64,000 nt of DNA from Streptomyces hawaiiensis (GTDB taxonomy: Bacteria; Actinomycetota; Actinomycetes; Streptomycetales; Streptomycetaceae): the NCBI RefSeq assembly GCF_004803895.1, contig NZ_CP021978.1:2480001-2544000 (forward strand), read 5' to 3'. Below, piece after piece: positions 25,341 to 33,960 of the stretch (the stretch's first letter is position 1; each line of letters starts with the position of its first letter). The notes beneath the pieces were generated by a model. It was not told the origin of the DNA, did not search any database, and worked only from the letters and a program-made list of their open reading frames with translations. The position numbers and the translations under genes were made by a program.

Positions 25341-28300
25341 TCAGACCTGCGCCGGCTCCGGCTCCTGCGCGGTCTTCTCCTGGGCCGGGAGGCCCTTCTT
25401 CGCCGCGCGCTTCTTCGCCCGGCGCTCCTTGCGGAGCTCGACCATCGCGTAGAGCGTCGGGACCAGAAGCAGCGTCAGCAGGGTCGACGTGACCAGGCCG
25501 CCGATCACGACCACGGCCAGCGGCTGGGCGATGAAGCCGCCCTGGCCCGTGATGCCGAGCGCCATCGGGAGCAGGGCGAAGATCGTCGCCAGGGCGGTCA
25601 TGAGGATCGGGCGCAGCCGGTGCCGGCCGCCCTCGACCACGGCCTCGACGACGCCGTAGCCCTGCTTGCGGTACTGGTTGATCAGGTCGATCAGCACGAT
25701 CGCGTTCGTCACCACGATGCCGATCAGCATCAGCATGCCGATCATGGCCGGTACGCCCATCGGGGTGCCGGTGGCGATCAGGAGGCCGATCGCGCCGGTG
25801 GCGGCGAACGGGATGGAGACGAGCAGGATCAGCGGCTGGATCAGGGACCGGAAGGTGCCCACCAGCAGCATGAACACGATCGCGATCGCTGCCACCATCG
25901 CCAGGCCCAGGTTGACGAACGCCTCGTCCTGGTCCTCGGAGACACCGCCGATCGACGCCGTGGCGCCGTCCGGGAGGTTCAGCGCGTTGATCTTGGACTG
26001 GAGCTGGGTGCTGACCGCGCCGGTGTTGTCGCCGGTCGGCTTCGCGGTGATGGTGGCGGCGCGCTGGCCGTCGATGCGGGTCATGGAGACCGGGCCGTCG
26101 ACCAACTTGACGGTGGCGATGTCGCCGAGCTTCACCGCGCCGCCCAGCCGCAGGTTCTGAAGCTGCTTCAGGGTCGTGGCGGGCTTCGCCGAGCGGATGA
26201 CGACGTCGCGCTCGGTGTCGTCCAGGACGGCCTTGGCCGTCGGGGTACCGCGAACGGCCTGGGCGACGACGGCGCCGAGGGTCTGGTCGTTGAAGCCGGC
26301 CGCGGCGGCCTTGTCGTTGGCCTTCACCGAGATGCGCGGGACGCTCTGCGACAGGTCGCTCGTGACGTCCGTGACGTCGTCGAGCGAGGCGACCGCCTTG
26401 CGGACCTCCTCGGAGGCCGTGCGCAGGGCGTCGGCGTCGGCGGACTTCACGACCACGCTGAGGTCCTGGGCGCCGAAGCCGTCACCGGCGGTGAGGGTGG
26501 TCGTGCCGATGCCCTTGAGCCCGGCCAGGCCCTTCTCGATGTCGTCCTGGACGTCCTCGGCCGACGCCGAGTCGTCCAGCATCACCTGGTAGGACGCCTG
26601 GTTGGTGTCCGTGCCGCCGCCGAAGGCCGCCATGAAGCCGGACGAGCCGATGGTGACCTGGTAGTCCTTCACACCCTTGGTGCCGGCGAGCAGCCGCTCG
26701 ACCTTCTTCGCCTGGGCGTCGGTGGCGGAGAGGCTGGTGCCGGGCTTCAGCTCCTGCTTGACGGTGAGGACCTCGACCTCGCCCTGGTCGAAGAAGTTCG
26801 TCTTCAGCAGCGGTGCCATGCCGAACGTGCCGACCAGGACGACGATCGCGATGGCCACGCTGGTGAGGCGCCGGCGGGTCGCGAAGCGCAGGACCGGGAC
26901 GTAGATGCGCTGCAGGCGGCTCTTCGCCTCCTTCTCCTCGGCGATCCGGCGGGCCTCGTCCGCGTCCTCGGGAGTGCCCTTCGGGGGCCGCAGGAACCAG
27001 TACGACAGGACCGGTACGACCGTCAGGGAGACGAGAAGGGATGCCAGCAGCGCGGCCGTGACGGTCAGGCTGAACGAGCCGAACAGCTCGCCCACCATGC
27101 CGCCGACCAGGCCGATCGGCAGGAACACCGCGACCGTGGTGAGCGTCGAGGACGTCACCGCGCCGGCGACCTCGCGGACGGCGTTGAGGATGGCCGAGTG
27201 GCGCTCCTCGCCGTAGCCGAGGTGGCGCTTGATGTTCTCCAGGACCACGATCGAGTCGTCGACGACCCGGCCGATGGCGATGGTCAGGGCGCCCAGTGTG
27301 AGGACGTTCAGCGACAGGTCGCGCGTCCACAGCACGATCAGGGCGAGGACCACGGACAGCGGGATGGACACCGCGGTCACGAGGGTCGAGCGGATCGAGG
27401 CCAGGAAGACCAGGATCACCAGGACCGCGAAGAGCAGACCGAGCGCGCCCTCGGTGGTGAGGCCCTTGATGGACTTGGACACGGCCGGGCCCTGGTCGCT
27501 GACGACCGTGAGGTTCGCGCCGGAACCGAGGTCCTTGCGGAGGTCGGGGAGCTTGTCCTGGACGGCGTCGGAGATGGCGACCGCGCTGCCGTCGCGGTCC
27601 ATCGTCACGGCGACGGAGAGGCTGGGCTTGCCGTCGGTGCGGGTGAGGGAGTCGGCCGTGGCCTCCTGCTGCTTCACCGTGGCGACGTCGCCGAGGCGCA
27701 CCGGCTTGCCCTTGCCGGACTCGCCCGTGACCATCAGGTCTTGGATCTGCTTCAGCGAGGTGAAGCCGCCGCCGACCTGGACGGTGCGGTTGGCACCGCC
27801 CTCGTCGAAGGAGCCGGCCGGGACGGTCGCGCCGCCCGCCTGGAGCGCCTCGGAGAGGGACTGCGAGGTCAGGCCCGCCTTGGCGAGCTCGGCGCCGTCG
27901 GGCGTGACGGTGACCTGGACGTCGCGGACCCCGTCGACGGTGACCTGGCCGACGCCGTCGATGCTCTTCAGGTCCGGCACGACGGTCTTGTCGAGCTGGT
28001 CGGCCAGGGCCTGCTGGTCGCGGCCGGAGGTGACGGCCAGGACGACGGTCGGGATGTCGTCCGTGGAACCGGCGACGACCTGCGGGTCGACGGCGTCCGG
28101 GAGCTGGGCGCGGGCCCGGTTGACGGCCTGCTGGACGTCGGCGACCAGCTGCTTGGTGTCGTTGCCGTAGTCGAAGGACGCCATGATCAAGGCGTTGCCC
28201 TCGCTGGCGGTGGAGGTGACGCCGCTGATGCCGTCGACGCCTTCGAGGGTGTCCTCGATGGGTTCGACGACCTGCTTCTCGACCACGTCCGGTGACGCGC

Positions 28301-28460
28301 CCTGGTACGGCGCCAGCACGGACACCATGGGCAGTTCGATGGTGGGCAGCAGCTGCTGCTTGAGCTGGGGTATCGCGATCGCCCCGAAGACGAGCGCGAT
28401 GATCGACATCAGCCCTATCAGGGCCCGTTGCGCGAGGCTGAATCTCGACAGCCAGGACAT
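25341..28460 (-). CDS. RND-family efflux permease (HAE1/AcrB-like)
   Basis: 1039 aa, the usual length. TM1 (residues 12-30) is followed by a porter domain (IELPMVSVLAPYQGASPDVVEKQVVEPIEDTL), a six-helix block with the proton-relay pair VDDSIVVLENI, a second large periplasm-type domain (about 550-820) and the second six-helix block ending in LLLVPTLYAMVELRKERRAKK. Exports hydrophobic compounds by proton antiport in Gram-negatives. No membrane-fusion or outer-membrane partner is nearby, as usual in monoderm bacteria. Upstream lies a NarL-type two-component pair on the same strand, a plausible regulator. Confidence 0.95.
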   Translation of the reverse strand: MSWLSRFSLAQRALIGLMSIIALVFGAIAIPQLKQQLLPTIELPMVSVLAPYQGASPDVVEKQVVEPIEDTLEGVDGISGVTSTASEGNALIMASFDYGNDTKQLVADVQQAVNRARAQLPDAVDPQVVAGSTDDIPTVVLAVTSGRDQQALADQLDKTVVPDLKSIDGVGQVTVDGVRDVQVTVTPDGAELAKAGLTSQSLSEALQAGGATVPAGSFDEGGANRTVQVGGGFTSLKQIQDLMVTGESGKGKPVRLGDVATVKQQEATADSLTRTDGKPSLSVAVTMDRDGSAVAISDAVQDKLPDLRKDLGSGANLTVVSDQGPAVSKSIKGLTTEGALGLLFAVLVILVFLASIRSTLVTAVSIPLSVVLALIVLWTRDLSLNVLTLGALTIAIGRVVDDSIVVLENIKRHLGYGEERHSAILNAVREVAGAVTSSTLTTVAVFLPIGLVGGMVGELFGSFSLTVTAALLASLLVSLTVVPVLSYWFLRPPKGTPEDADEARRIAEEKEAKSRLQRIYVPVLRFATRRRLTSVAIAIVVLVGTFGMAPLLKTNFFDQGEVEVLTVKQELKPGTSLSATDAQAKKVERLLAGTKGVKDYQVTIGSSGFMAAFGGGTDTNQASYQVMLDDSASAEDVQDDIEKGLAGLKGIGTTTLTAGDGFGAQDLSVVVKSADADALRTASEEVRKAVASLDDVTDVTSDLSQSVPRISVKANDKAAAAGFNDQTLGAVVAQAVRGTPTAKAVLDDTERDVVIRSAKPATTLKQLQNLRLGGAVKLGDIATVKLVDGPVSMTRIDGQRAATITAKPTGDNTGAVSTQLQSKINALNLPDGATASIGGVSEDQDEAFVNLGLAMVAAIAIVFMLLVGTFRSLIQPLILLVSIPFAATGAIGLLIATGTPMGVPAMIGMLMLIGIVVTNAIVLIDLINQYRKQGYGVVEAVVEGGRHRLRPILMTALATIFALLPMALGITGQGGFIAQPLAVVVIGGLVTSTLLTLLLVPTLYAMVELRKERRAKKRAAKKGLPAQEKTAQEPEPAQV

Positions 28461-28620
28461 GGGTGAGGGTCTCTCTTCTGTTTAGCGGCAGAAGCGGCAG
28501 CGAGCGCGCAGATGAGCGCCCGCCCCTACACCCTGCGCCATCCGGGAACGGGGTTCCGTAGGCCCCAGGTCCCGTTCCTTATGCGGCGCATACTCCCGGC
28601 GCAGTACACCCGGGTTGAAC

Positions 28621-29304
28621 TCACTCCACCCGTGGACGGACCAGGCCGGACTCGTACGCGGTGACCACGAGCTGGGCGCGGTCCCGGGCGCCCAGTTTGG
28701 CCATGGCGCGGTTGACGTGCGTCTTCACCGTCAGCGGGCTGACTTCGAGGCGCTCGGCGATCTCGTCGTTGGAGTGCCCGCCGGCGACCTGGACCAGCAC
28801 CTCGCGCTCCCGGACGGTCAGCGAGTCGAGCCGTTCACCGCGGGCCGGGTCGCGGTCGCCGTCGGCGGGGTCCTCCGTGGCGAGGAACCGGGCGATCAGG
28901 CCCGTGGTGGCCGCCGGGGAGAGCAGGGCCTGGCCGCCGGCCGCGATGCGGATGGCGTTCAGCAGTTCCTCGGGCTCGGAGCCCTTGCCGAGGAAGCCGG
29001 AGGCCCCGGCGCGCAGCGACTGCACGACGTAGTCGTCGACCTCGAACGTCGTCAGGATGACCACCCGGACGTCGGCGAGGCCGGGGTCGGCGCTGATCAT
29101 GCGGGTCGCGGCGAGACCGTCGGTGCCGGGCATGCGAATGTCCATGAGCACGACGTCAGCGTGCTGTTCCCTGGCCAGCCGGACCGCTTCGGCGCCGTCG
29201 GAGGCCTCGCCGACCACCTCCATGTCGGGCTCGGAGTCGACGAGCACGCGAAAGGCGCTGCGGAGCAGGGCCTGGTCGTCGGCGAGCAGGACACGGATGG
29301 TCAT
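28621..29304 (-). CDS. NarL/LuxR-family response regulator
   Basis: 227 aa. Receiver with ADDQ acidic pair, phosphoacceptor in DVVLMDIRMPG (about D54), LTTF and the usual Lys replaced in FLGKGS; C-terminal LuxR helix-turn-helix LTVREREVLVQVAGGHSNDEIAERLEVSPLTVKTHVNRAMAKLG. ATG 29304 overlaps the kinase stop by 4 nt. It lies 160 nt before the RND permease on the same strand, so regulation of that pump is possible. Confidence 0.95.
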   Translation of the reverse strand: MTIRVLLADDQALLRSAFRVLVDSEPDMEVVGEASDGAEAVRLAREQHADVVLMDIRMPGTDGLAATRMISADPGLADVRVVILTTFEVDDYVVQSLRAGASGFLGKGSEPEELLNAIRIAAGGQALLSPAATTGLIARFLATEDPADGDRDPARGERLDSLTVREREVLVQVAGGHSNDEIAERLEVSPLTVKTHVNRAMAKLGARDRAQLVVTAYESGLVRPRVE

Positions 29305-30521
29305 GCGGGGTCCTCCCCGGTCGGTGTGCGGTTCTTGAGCGGCAGGATCGCATGGACGCGGAAGCCGCCGCCGTAGCGGGGACCGGTGGTGAGGGTGCCG
29401 CGCAGGGCGCTGACGCGCTCGCGCATGCCGAGCAGTCCGTGGCCGCCGCCGCTGTCCTGGGTCTCGTGCTCGCCGCCGCCGTCGTCGAGCACGGTGATCT
29501 CGATGTTCGGTCCCACGTGTACGACGCTGACCTCCGCCTTGGCGTGGGGCCCGGCGTGCTTCTGCACGTTGGTGAGGGCTTCCTGGATGATCCGGTACGC
29601 GGCCAGGTCGACGGCCGCGGGCAGGGTGGTGCCCTGGTCGGCGCGGGCGACCTCGATGTGCAGGCCGGCGCTGCGGAAGGTGCCGGTGAGTTCGTCGAGA
29701 CGGTCCAGGCCCGGGGCGGGTTCGGTGGGGGCCTCCGGGTCTCCGGACTGCCGGAGCAGCCCGACCGTGGCGCGCAGTTCGTTGAGCGCGGAGCGGCTGG
29801 CCTCGCGGACGTGCGCGAGAGCCTCCTTGGCCTGGTCGGGGCGCTTGTCCATGACGTGGGCGGCGACACCGGCCTGCACGTTGACCAGGGCGATGTGGTG
29901 GGCGACGACGTCGTGCAGGTCCCGGGCGATGCGCAGGCGTTCCTCGGCGACCCGGCGGCGGGCCTCCTCCTCGCGGGTGCGCTCGGCCCGTTCGGCGCGC
30001 TCCCGGATGGCCTGGACGAAGGCGCGGCGGCTGCGGACGGCGTCGCCGGCGGTGGCGCCGATGCCGGTCCAGGCGAAGATCGCGAGGTTCTCCTGGGCGT
30101 ACCAGGGCAGGGAGCCCGCCGACATGGCGGCGCCGGTCAGCACGGTCATGGTGAGCAGGCCGACGCGCCAGGTGGTGGGGCGGTCGGTGGTGGAGGCGAC
30201 GGTGTAGAGGGCGACGACGGCGGACATGGCCACGGGGGCGCGGGGGTCTCCGGTGACGGACTCGAGCACGGAGACCGTGCCGGTCAGGGCGAGGACCGTC
30301 ATCGGGGCGCGGCGGCGGAAGACCAGGGCGGCGGCGCCGAGGGCGATGAGGACGAGGCTGAGGGAATCGGGAGTGCGCAGGGCCCAGCTCACGCTGTCCC
30401 GGTGCCGGGGCTCCACGAAGGAGCCGGCGACCATGCAGAGGAGGACGGCGGCGGCCAGGAGGGCGTCCACCGCCAGGGGATGCGCCTTGGCCTGACAGCG
30501 GGCCCGCGCGATGGTGCTCAC
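29301..30521 (-). CDS. Histidine kinase of the NarX/DesK type (HisKA_3)
   Basis: 406 aa. Five or six N-terminal membrane segments (residues 18-165) with short loops, so the sensor is probably within the membrane. The phosphorylation motif is LRIARDLHDVVAHHIALVN (His about 215) and the ATPase has YRIIQEALTNVQKHA and GGGHGLLGMRERV. Pairs with the downstream NarL-type regulator via ATGA overlap. Envelope or membrane-active compounds are a likely signal, given the pump and pspA on either side; this is inference. Confidence 0.95.
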   Translation of the reverse strand: MSTIARARCQAKAHPLAVDALLAAAVLLCMVAGSFVEPRHRDSVSWALRTPDSLSLVLIALGAAALVFRRRAPMTVLALTGTVSVLESVTGDPRAPVAMSAVVALYTVASTTDRPTTWRVGLLTMTVLTGAAMSAGSLPWYAQENLAIFAWTGIGATAGDAVRSRRAFVQAIRERAERAERTREEEARRRVAEERLRIARDLHDVVAHHIALVNVQAGVAAHVMDKRPDQAKEALAHVREASRSALNELRATVGLLRQSGDPEAPTEPAPGLDRLDELTGTFRSAGLHIEVARADQGTTLPAAVDLAAYRIIQEALTNVQKHAGPHAKAEVSVVHVGPNIEITVLDDGGGEHETQDSGGGHGLLGMRERVSALRGTLTTGPRYGGGFRVHAILPLKNRTPTGEDPA

Positions 30522-30629
30522 GGCTGTTTACGGTAGCTGGGCCGGCTGTGCCTGTGTGAGGTGCTCGGCGTCAGGCCTGAGGTCGGGTGGGTCCGCAACC
30601 CGGCGGTGCGGGGTGCCGCTGCGCCCACC

Positions 30630-30650
30630 CGTGCCGCCCTTGGCGGCACG
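30630..30650. terminator. Small terminator hairpin after pspAA
   Basis: CGTGCCGCC (30630-30638) / GGCGGCACG (30642-30650), a perfect 9-bp stem with a CTT loop, 16 nt beyond the pspAA stop. Confidence 0.7.
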
Positions 30651-30666
30651 CATGCCCGCAGCGAGG

Positions 30667-30945
30667 TCAACCGGGGATCAATCCGTCGTCGCTCAGGAGC
30701 TCCCTGACTTCCTCCAGCGTGGCGTCCGGAGACGGCAGGATCAGCTCCGACGGCTCCAGGGAGTCGTCCGGGAGGGGGTCCCCCAGGTCGCGGACCCGGG
30801 CCAGGAGGGCCTGGAGGGTGCGGCGGAAGCCGGGGCCGTCGCCGTTCTCCATTTCCGCCAGGAGTTCGTCGTCCAGCTTGTTCAGCTCGGCGAGGTGGCC
30901 GTCGGCCAGGCTCACCTGGCCCTCCCCCATGATCCGTACGATCAT
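30667..30945 (-). CDS. pspAA: PspA-associated protein (PspAA)
   Basis: 92 aa, starting MIVRIMGEGQVSLADGHLAEL and ending in an acidic region (LEEVRELLSDDGLIPG). The start and length match the small PspAA family found beside pspA in actinobacteria, thought to bind or modulate PspA. It starts 23 nt after the pspA stop on the same strand, so the two are co-transcribed. Function from family context. Confidence 0.88.
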   Translation of the reverse strand: MIVRIMGEGQVSLADGHLAELNKLDDELLAEMENGDGPGFRRTLQALLARVRDLGDPLPDDSLEPSELILPSPDATLEEVRELLSDDGLIPG

Positions 30946-30968
30946 GTCGCCCTCCTAGGCGTGGACCC

Positions 30969-31766
30969 CTACTGCTTGTCGAAGCGCGGAGTGTCCTGCG
31001 GCTGCTGCTGGGACTGCTGCCGGTCCGTACCGCCTTCGAGGGCCTGCTGCCCGCTGCCCGAGCCTCCGGCCAGTTCGGCCTTCATGCGCTGCAGTTCCAG
31101 CTCTACATCCGTACCACCGGAGAGCCGGTCCAGCTCGGCCTGGATGTCGTCCTTGTGCATGCCGGACTGATCGTCCAGGGCGCCGGAGGCGAGCAGCTCG
31201 TCGATCGCGCCGGCGCGGGCCTGGAGCTGCGCCGTCTTGTCCTCGGCGCGCTGGATCGCCAGGCCGACGTCGCCCATCTCCTCGGAGATGCCGGAGAAGG
31301 CCTCTCCGATCCGGGTCTGCGCCTGGGCCGCGGTGTACGTCGCCTTGATCGTCTCCTTCTTCGTGCGGAAGGCGTCGACCTTGGCCTGGAGCCGCTGGGC
31401 CGCGAGGGTGAGCTTCTCCTCCTCGCCCTGGAGCGTCGCGTGCTGGGTCTCCAGGTCCGTCACCTGCTGCTGGAGGGCGGCCCGGCGGGAGAGCGCTTCG
31501 CGGGCCAGGTCCTCACGGCCCAGCGCGAGCGCCTTGCGGCCCTGGTCCTCCAGCTTGCCGGACTGCGACTGCAGCTGGTTCAGCTGGAGCTCCAGGCGCT
31601 TGCGGGAGGTCGCCACGTCGGCGACGCCACGGCGGACCTTCTGCAGCAGCTCCAGCTGTTTCTGGTACGAGTAATCGAGGGTCTCGCGCGGGTCCTCGGC
31701 CCGGTCAAGGGCCTTGTTCGCCTTCGCGCGGAAGATCATCCCCATACGCTTCATGACACCGCTCAT
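30969..31766 (-). CDS. pspA: Phage shock protein A (PspA/IM30 family)
   Basis: 265 aa, almost wholly alpha-helical coiled coil. The N-terminus MSGVMKRMGMIFRAKANKALDRAEDP is the amphipathic membrane-binding helix; DYSYQKQLELLQKVRRGVADVATSRKRL continues the family pattern. It supports membrane integrity under envelope stress. Start ATG 31766; a longer in-frame ORF to 31844 has no support. The Gln/Gly-rich C-terminal tail (about 235-265) is variable in the family. Operon with pspAA, divergent from the DUF3043 gene. Confidence 0.96.
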   Translation of the reverse strand: MSGVMKRMGMIFRAKANKALDRAEDPRETLDYSYQKQLELLQKVRRGVADVATSRKRLELQLNQLQSQSGKLEDQGRKALALGREDLAREALSRRAALQQQVTDLETQHATLQGEEEKLTLAAQRLQAKVDAFRTKKETIKATYTAAQAQTRIGEAFSGISEEMGDVGLAIQRAEDKTAQLQARAGAIDELLASGALDDQSGMHKDDIQAELDRLSGGTDVELELQRMKAELAGGSGSGQQALEGGTDRQQSQQQPQDTPRFDKQ

Positions 31767-32070
31767 GGGCTTCGCGCGCCCCCTTCTGACCGACTCCGGC
31801 AGCTGCTCCTGCGACAGAACCCACAGTACGGGCCCTGCATCCATTACCGCACTGTTCGGGGACGGATGCGCTCATCCCCAAGGACGACTGCGTGCGCTCC
31901 CGCTCCGGCGTAGGGAGTAGGTGGTCCCCGGGGTTACCGGAGCCGTACACCCCGGGAACATCCGGAGGCGTACACAACGTCCCCTCTGTCCCCTTACTGA
32001 CGACTGGTGTTGCCGGATCGTTCCCCACCGGGCTGTGGTCCATGCCCGGAAGCCCTTACCCTTGGGTTTT
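31767..32070. other. Divergent 304-nt region between pspA and the DUF3043 gene
   Basis: No gene seen. It holds a direct repeat (31937-31975) and, at the right edge, TACCCT (32057-32062), 8 nt before the GTG of the DUF3043 gene, consistent with a leaderless start. The pspA promoter must also lie here but I cannot place it. Confidence 0.7.
31937..31975. repeat. 14-nt direct repeat in the pspA/DUF3043 promoter region
   Basis: CCGGAGCCGTACAC (31937-31950) and CCGGAGGCGTACAC (31962-31975) differ at one base and start 25 nt apart. They lie about 170-210 nt before pspA and 95-135 nt before the DUF3043 gene. Possible operator pair; factor unknown. Confidence 0.6.
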
Positions 32071-32670
32071 GTGTTCCGTAGCCGTGCGAAGGATGAGAAG
32101 GCCCAGGACGCCGACAAGGCGCCGGTGACCGACTCCAGTCAGCCCCGTCACCCCGAGGCCCCCAAGGGCCGCCCCACGCCCAAGCGCAGCCAGGCCCAGT
32201 CCTCGCGCCGCAGCGTGGCCAACACGTCGACGACGCGCAAGGAGGCCTCCAAGCGACAGCGCGAGGAGCGCCGTGCCGCGATGGAGCGGCAGCGCCAGGC
32301 GCTGGCGAGCGGCGACGAGCGGTATCTGCCCGCGCGTGACAAGGGACCGGTCCGCCGGTTCGCGCGCGATTTCGTCGACTCCCGGTTCAACATCGCGGAG
32401 TTCTTCCTGCCGATGGCCGTGGTCATCCTCGTGCTGAGCATGGTGCGGGTGGGCGCGCTGCAGAACATCGCGCTGCTGCTGTGGCTCGTGGTGATCGTGC
32501 TGATCGTGCTCGACTCGTTCGTCACGGCCTTCCGTCTGAAGAAGCAGCTCAGCGAGCGCTTCGCGGGTGAGAACAAGCGCGGCGCCGTCGCCTACGCCCT
32601 GATGCGCTCCCTCCAGATGCGCCGGCTCCGGCTACCGAAGCCGCAGGTCAAGCGCGGAGAGCGGCCCTGA
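32071..32670 (+). CDS. DUF3043 family membrane protein
   Basis: 199 aa. The N-terminal 85 residues are very basic and polar (KRSQAQSSRRSVANTSTTRKEASKRQREERR); then RDKGPVRRFARDFVDSRFNIAEFFLPMAVVILVLS and a second helix (NIALLLWLVVIVLIVLDSFV) form two membrane spans. This matches the actinobacterial DUF3043 family, of unknown function. GTG 32071 (FRSRAKDEKAQ) is the start. The stop TGA at 32668-32670 overlaps the probable CTG start of the next gene. Confidence 0.88.
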   Translation: MFRSRAKDEKAQDADKAPVTDSSQPRHPEAPKGRPTPKRSQAQSSRRSVANTSTTRKEASKRQREERRAAMERQRQALASGDERYLPARDKGPVRRFARDFVDSRFNIAEFFLPMAVVILVLSMVRVGALQNIALLLWLVVIVLIVLDSFVTAFRLKKQLSERFAGENKRGAVAYALMRSLQMRRLRLPKPQVKRGERP

Positions 32671-33455
32671 CCACGACGCCGTTCTCCGGGGGTGCGGCGG
32701 ATGCCTGGCTGGACAAGCTGGGCGGGCTGCGCGATGTCGTCCGGCAGGAGCTGGTGACCCGCCAGCTGGACGAGCAGATAGTCGGTCGGTTCCCGGTCGG
32801 GAAGCGGCTGCGGGTGCTCGACGTGGGGATGGGTCAGGGCACGCAGGCGCTGCGGCTGGCCCGGGCCGGGCACCAGGTGACCGGTCTGGAGCAGGACGCG
32901 AAGATGGTCGCCGTGGCCCGGGAGTCCCTCGCCGGGGAACCGGAGGGCATCCGGGAGCGGATGCGGATCATCGAGGGCGACGGCCGGGACACCGGCGTGC
33001 ACTTCCTGCCGGGCAGTTTCGACGTGGTGCTGTGCCACGGCGTCCTGATGTACGTCGAGGAGCCCGACCCGCTGCTGGCGGGCCTGGCCCGGATGCTCGC
33101 GCCCGGCGGGCTGCTGTCCCTGCTCGTGCGCAACGGGGACGCGCTCGCGCTACGGCCGGGGCTGTCCGGCGACTGGGCGGGCGCGCTGGCCGCGTTCGAC
33201 ACGACGGCTTATCGCAACCGGCTGGGCCTGGACGTGCGGGCCGACCGGCTCAAGGACCTGACGTCGACGCTCGCGGGGATCGGGGCGCCGCTGCACGCCT
33301 GGTACGGGGTGCGGGTGTTCACCGACACGGCGGCGGACGGCGCGGAGGTCCCGGCCGGCGTGGAGACGCTGCTCGCGGTGGAGGAGAAGGCCGGGCGGAC
33401 GGATCCGTACCGCGGGGTGGCCGCGCTGCTGCACCTGTGCGGCGTGCGCGGCTGA
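32667..33455 (+). CDS. Class I SAM-dependent methyltransferase, probable CTG start
   Basis: 262 aa if started at CTG 32667. Motif I is VLDVGMGQGTQALRLARAG, motif II/post-I VTGLEQD and motif IV FDVVLCHGVLMYVEEP; the C-terminal half contains LLSLLVRNGDALALRPGL. The frame is coding upstream of the first standard start (GTG 32754): residues such as AWLDKLGGLRDVVRQELVTRQLDEQI form the usual N-terminal helix. No ATG, GTG or TTG exists in frame between the preceding stop and 32754, but CTG 32667 has GGAG at 32656-32659 (7-nt spacing) and forms CTGA with the DUF3043 stop. Substrate unknown. The fallback is GTG 32754 (233 aa). Confidence 0.85.
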   Translation: MTTTPFSGGAADAWLDKLGGLRDVVRQELVTRQLDEQIVGRFPVGKRLRVLDVGMGQGTQALRLARAGHQVTGLEQDAKMVAVARESLAGEPEGIRERMRIIEGDGRDTGVHFLPGSFDVVLCHGVLMYVEEPDPLLAGLARMLAPGGLLSLLVRNGDALALRPGLSGDWAGALAAFDTTAYRNRLGLDVRADRLKDLTSTLAGIGAPLHAWYGVRVFTDTAADGAEVPAGVETLLAVEEKAGRTDPYRGVAALLHLCGVRG

Positions 33456-33470
33456 CCCTCGAAGGGGGCT

Positions 33471-33495
33471 GGGCGGGGGCCGTCGGCCCCCGCCC
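33471..33495. terminator. Terminator between methyltransferase and 70-aa protein genes
   Basis: GGGCGGGGGCC (33471-33481) / GGCCCCCGCCC (33485-33495), perfect 11-bp stem with a 3-nt loop, between convergent stops. Confidence 0.85.
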
Positions 33496-33501
33496 CCGGG
33501 C

Positions 33502-33714
33502 TCACGCCTCGGCCGCGTCCAGACTCATCGGCCCGTAGATCTGCGTGGCCTCCTCGAACAGCCGCACCTGATCGGCACCGCCCTCCCGCAGGGCCTTCCA
33601 GTGCTCCCCGATCCAGGACTCGGCGTCCCCCTGGGTGGGGAACTCCTCCGGCGGCACCGCGGGCTGGACCTCCGTCCCGTCGGTCTTCTCGAACCGCCAC
33701 GTCCATGCCGCCAT
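33502..33714 (-). CDS. Small conserved-looking hypothetical protein (70 aa)
   Basis: MAAWTWRFEKTDGTEVQPAV then EEFPTQGDAESWIGEHWKALREGG and a C-terminal YGPMSLDAAEA. A compact soluble alpha/beta domain with several Trp residues, like small streptomycete proteins often found singly. GGGAGG is 5 nt before the ATG, which decides the start in a longer open frame. No function known. Confidence 0.8.
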   Translation of the reverse strand: MAAWTWRFEKTDGTEVQPAVPPEEFPTQGDAESWIGEHWKALREGGADQVRLFEEATQIYGPMSLDAAEA

Positions 33715-33863
33715 GTACGCCTCCCATGTGTGTGAGCACACTGCACAGCAAAAGCCGGATCTTGGTCCGGCTCCCGTCCAGAGCCTATGCGCTCCGCTGG
33801 GTGGGGCGGGATATGTGGTCAGGTGTGCGGGTGATTGAGCGCGTGCGGGTCGTTGTGGGCGGA

Positions 33864-33921
33864 TCGCGCCCGCGCGGCGGAGCCGCATATCGATACGGCC
33901 CGCGCCCCTTCGGGGCGTCTT
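33864..33921. repeat. Intergenic GC-rich repeat, type B copy
   Basis: CGCGCCCGCGCGGCGGAGCC then GCATATCGATACGGCCCGC and a GCCCC-TTCG-GGGC hairpin with a UUCG-type loop. Located 40-100 nt before cobU, in the leader region. Confidence 0.7.
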
Positions 33922-33960
33922 CATCACGCGTGTCCCATGCGCACGGGTGAGAATCGGTGC

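Noticed and set aside
25620..28295. 891-aa plus-strand ORF opposite the RND permease
   Set aside because: Complementary shadow of a clear membrane transporter; biased composition and no start signal.
33736..33960. Cobalamin riboswitch before cobU (also looked for upstream of cobT and cobS)
   Set aside because: No B12-box or conserved core found; the spacer before cobU holds an intergenic repeat copy.
33835..33960. N-terminal extension of the cobU fusion from ATG 33835
   Set aside because: The added residues are encoded by the dispersed type B repeat; the GTG at 33961 begins the conserved strand.
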